NCBI GenBank assembly: GCA_036721445.1
Contig: DAIMKZ010000028.1
Coordinates: forward strand, 1 to 25,519
Direction of reading: 5' to 3'
Length of the DNA stretch: 25,519 nt
Source: UBA4055 sp036721445
Lineage (GTDB): Bacteria > UBA4055
Under the pieces are notes generated by a model. The model was given only the letters and a program-made list of their open reading frames with translations. It made no database searches and was not told where the DNA came from. Below are positions 24,173 through 25,519 of the stretch, piece by piece (within the stretch, counting starts at the first letter, position 1; every line of letters starts with the position of its first letter). The position numbers and the translations under genes were made by a program.

Positions 24173-24212
24173 AAAAGAGAAAGGGCAGAGGGTCCTCTGC
24201 CTTTTCTCTTTT
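24173..24212. terminator. Long hairpin terminator, bidirectional in form
   Basis: Arms AAAAGAGAAAGGGCAGAG (24173-24190) and CTCTGCCTTTTCTCTTTT (24195-24212) pair over 18 positions with one G-U or A-C mismatch and a four-base loop. Each arm ends in A or T runs, so either strand gives a stem with a U-rich end. It most likely terminates the minus-strand gene ending at 24249, and its edge lies only 10 bases from the rpsO -35 box. Confidence 0.8.
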
Positions 24213-24248
24213 GGGGAGTGGGGAGTTTAAGGAGACAACATTTTTAAT

Positions 24249-24524
24249 TTAAAGAGCTATCCATGTGTTGAAAATACCTATATATTTAAGTTCGCCATTG
24301 TCTGTTGGTATCACGGCTACCGACAAGACAAGCATGTCGTTAAAATCGCAGGTTTTCAGGCATCTGACAATAAAAATATTTGCGGTTATGGTCTGGTTCA
24401 GACTGCCGGATTCGTCACTGAAACTGCTTGCAAAATACTTTTCAAAACTGTCTTTTGTCGGATTTGTAGCAACGAGTACAGCTGTCAGTAATGCAAAAAT
24501 ACTAATTACAGTTATCTTTTTCAA
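24249..24524 (-). CDS. Small exported or membrane-anchored protein, DUF4359-like
   Basis: I start at TTG 24524 because AGGAGG (24530-24535) lies five bases upstream. The product (91 residues) opens (M)KKITVISIFALLTAVLVATNP, a lysine-led hydrophobic signal or anchor. The pattern NPTKDSFEKY after the anchor and KYIGIFNTWIAL at the C-terminus resembles DUF4359 proteins, whose role is unknown. A single pair of Cys (in RCLKTCDF) could form a periplasmic disulfide. An in-frame ATG at 24560 exists but would place the ribosome binding site inside the gene. Expressed from its own weak promoter and ended by the long hairpin. Confidence 0.65.
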   Translation of the reverse strand: MKKITVISIFALLTAVLVATNPTKDSFEKYFASSFSDESGSLNQTITANIFIVRCLKTCDFNDMLVLSVAVIPTDNGELKYIGIFNTWIAL

Positions 24525-24600
24525 TTTTACCTCCTGAATTAAATGTAAAAAATCAGGCACGATCTGACAAGATTAAACATTTTTTTTTATTAATTTTCCG

Positions 24601-24628
24601 AATTTAGCTACAAAAATGATTCCGGCAA
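24601..24628 (-). promoter_or_regulatory. Candidate promoter of the DUF4359-like gene
   Basis: Minus-strand TTGCCG (24628-24623) and TAAATT (24606-24601) are separated by 16 bp. The predicted start lies about 70 bases before the TTG codon. It begins only 3 bases past the transposase stop. Confidence 0.35.
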
Positions 24629-24630
24629 GT

Positions 24631-25377
24631 TCAATTATTTGAATGACGGGCTATTTCTCTCTCAATAAAATACTTTATTTCATCATTAGCTTCTTTCGTC
24701 TTTATTTTATTAAGATGCTCAATGTAATCGATAATTTTATTTTTTAAAAAACATTCCGCCTTTTTTTTAAAAAGTACGCCTTTGAAAAGAAATATTTTAA
24801 AATTATTTCGAATACGAATATAATATCTGATATTATTGTTATTCAGATAATTAATCCAATCTTCACCTACAAACTCTCTGTCTGCAAGGATACAATCAAT
24901 ACATGATTTGCCAAAAAGTTTAATAAAGCGATTCACTAAATCAATGCGTTCCTGACAATTTGAATTACCCCTTTTTGCTAACATAGAAAAAAGCAATGGG
25001 AAAGCAACTCCTTTATATGTAACTCCTAACATGAATACGTTGATATTTGTTTGCCCAAACTTCCAATTTGTCCTATCGATAGAAAGTCTTAGATTTTCTT
25101 TTTCAGGTAATAAACTAAATATCAGCCGTGCTATTAAGTCAGAATCTAAAGTAAAGTCTGCAATAAACCGCTGTATGCGCCTAAGGCTTGAACAGGATTT
25201 TGCTTTAGAATCAAATGCATTGGCTAATTTCTCAAAACCTACTGTTTGGACTTTGCACAATGCACAAATAAACATTGACATAAGTTTTATTCTTGCTAAA
25301 TTAAGTTTTCCATTAAATTGGGTATTCAATATTGAAATGAATTCCTTATTTTTACTCTCGACGTTGATTTTCTTCAT
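24631..25377 (-). pseudogene. IS4-type DDE transposase, truncated at the C-terminus
   Basis: The 248 residues align in pattern with IS4-like transposases: RRIQRFIADF, SIDRTNWKFGQTNIN with the first catalytic Asp (101), and CILADREFVGEDWINYL with the second (166). In this family about 150 more residues follow, including the third catalytic Glu in a YxxRWxIE-type motif. Here the frame runs on after RNNFKIF into a Lys- and Ile-rich stretch and stops without that Glu. The element is therefore probably inactive, cut or rearranged at its 3' end. Base composition is clearly more AT-rich than the rest of the window. I could not find matching terminal inverted repeats. Confidence 0.75.
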
Positions 25378-25452
25378 TAGAAAAATGAGTGGTTTTATTC
25401 TTCTAATTTACTGAAAGTCAACGTCTTAACCAAATTTTTTAACAAGTATTTT

Positions 25453-25465
25453 ACTGATAATCAGT
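25453..25465. repeat. Palindrome upstream of the transposase gene
   Basis: ACTGAT-A-ATCAGT is a perfect 6-1-6 inverted repeat about 75 bases before the transposase start, in an AT-rich stretch (25378-25519) with no gene. It could belong to the insertion sequence end or to host DNA. The other end of the element is not recognisable. Confidence 0.4.
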
Positions 25466-25519
25466 GATTTATATTTTTGTCATGTACTAAATCGCTAAAA
25501 TATTCGAGTATTGTAATGT

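Overview
The window looks like a piece of chromosome from an uncultured or poorly known Gram-negative, probably anaerobic, bacterium. Gram-negative lifestyle is indicated by lpxB (lipid A), an outer-membrane-style lipoprotein and a MepM-like periplasmic peptidase. The GWxTD-domain protein points to the FCB assemblage (Fibrobacterota, Cloacimonadota, Delongbacteria and relatives). Strong AGGAGG-type ribosome binding sites and classical TTGACA/TATAAT-like promoters argue against Bacteroidota proper. This placement is inference; no rRNA gene is present.

Layout. (A) 1-886, plus: promoter and ispD (isoprenoid precursor synthesis). (B) 875-7548, minus: rpsA (ribosomal protein S1), then a rho-independent terminator, mtaB (tRNA methylthiotransferase), an M16 metalloprotease with its own promoter, and a small lipoprotein whose 3' end overlaps ispD. 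(C) 7757-9085, plus: an M23 cell-wall endopeptidase with an apparently non-canonical start. (D) 9094-13584, minus: a tight cluster glmM-like mutase, GWxTD protein, WalJ-like metallo-hydrolase, lpxB. (E) 13777-23778, plus: nine closely packed genes etfB-etfA-acyl-CoA dehydrogenase-purN-purH-mreB-mreC-mreD-PBP2. (F) 23782-25377, minus: rpsO, a small DUF4359-like exported protein, and a truncated IS4-type transposase in AT-rich DNA.

How the genes work together. Much of the window serves envelope growth: isoprenoid supply (ispD), a hexosamine phosphate mutase, lipid A (lpxB), murein cutting (M23) and the elongasome (mreBCD, PBP2). Region E couples this to electron transfer (EtfAB with a long acyl-CoA dehydrogenase) and to purine synthesis (purN, purH). 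Translation is represented by rpsA, rpsO and mtaB.

Regulation. Six promoters with near-consensus -35 and -10 boxes and 17-18 bp spacers can be read by eye, plus one weaker candidate with a 16 bp spacer. Three of the six share a TTGCCAAAA block. Three rho-independent terminators are visible, one of them inside the 3' end of the PBP2 gene. No stretch longer than about 200 bases lacks a gene. No tRNA, rRNA, CRISPR, phage or defence system was found. The window is mostly housekeeping; the noteworthy points are gene-start, promoter and overlap details rather than a new system.
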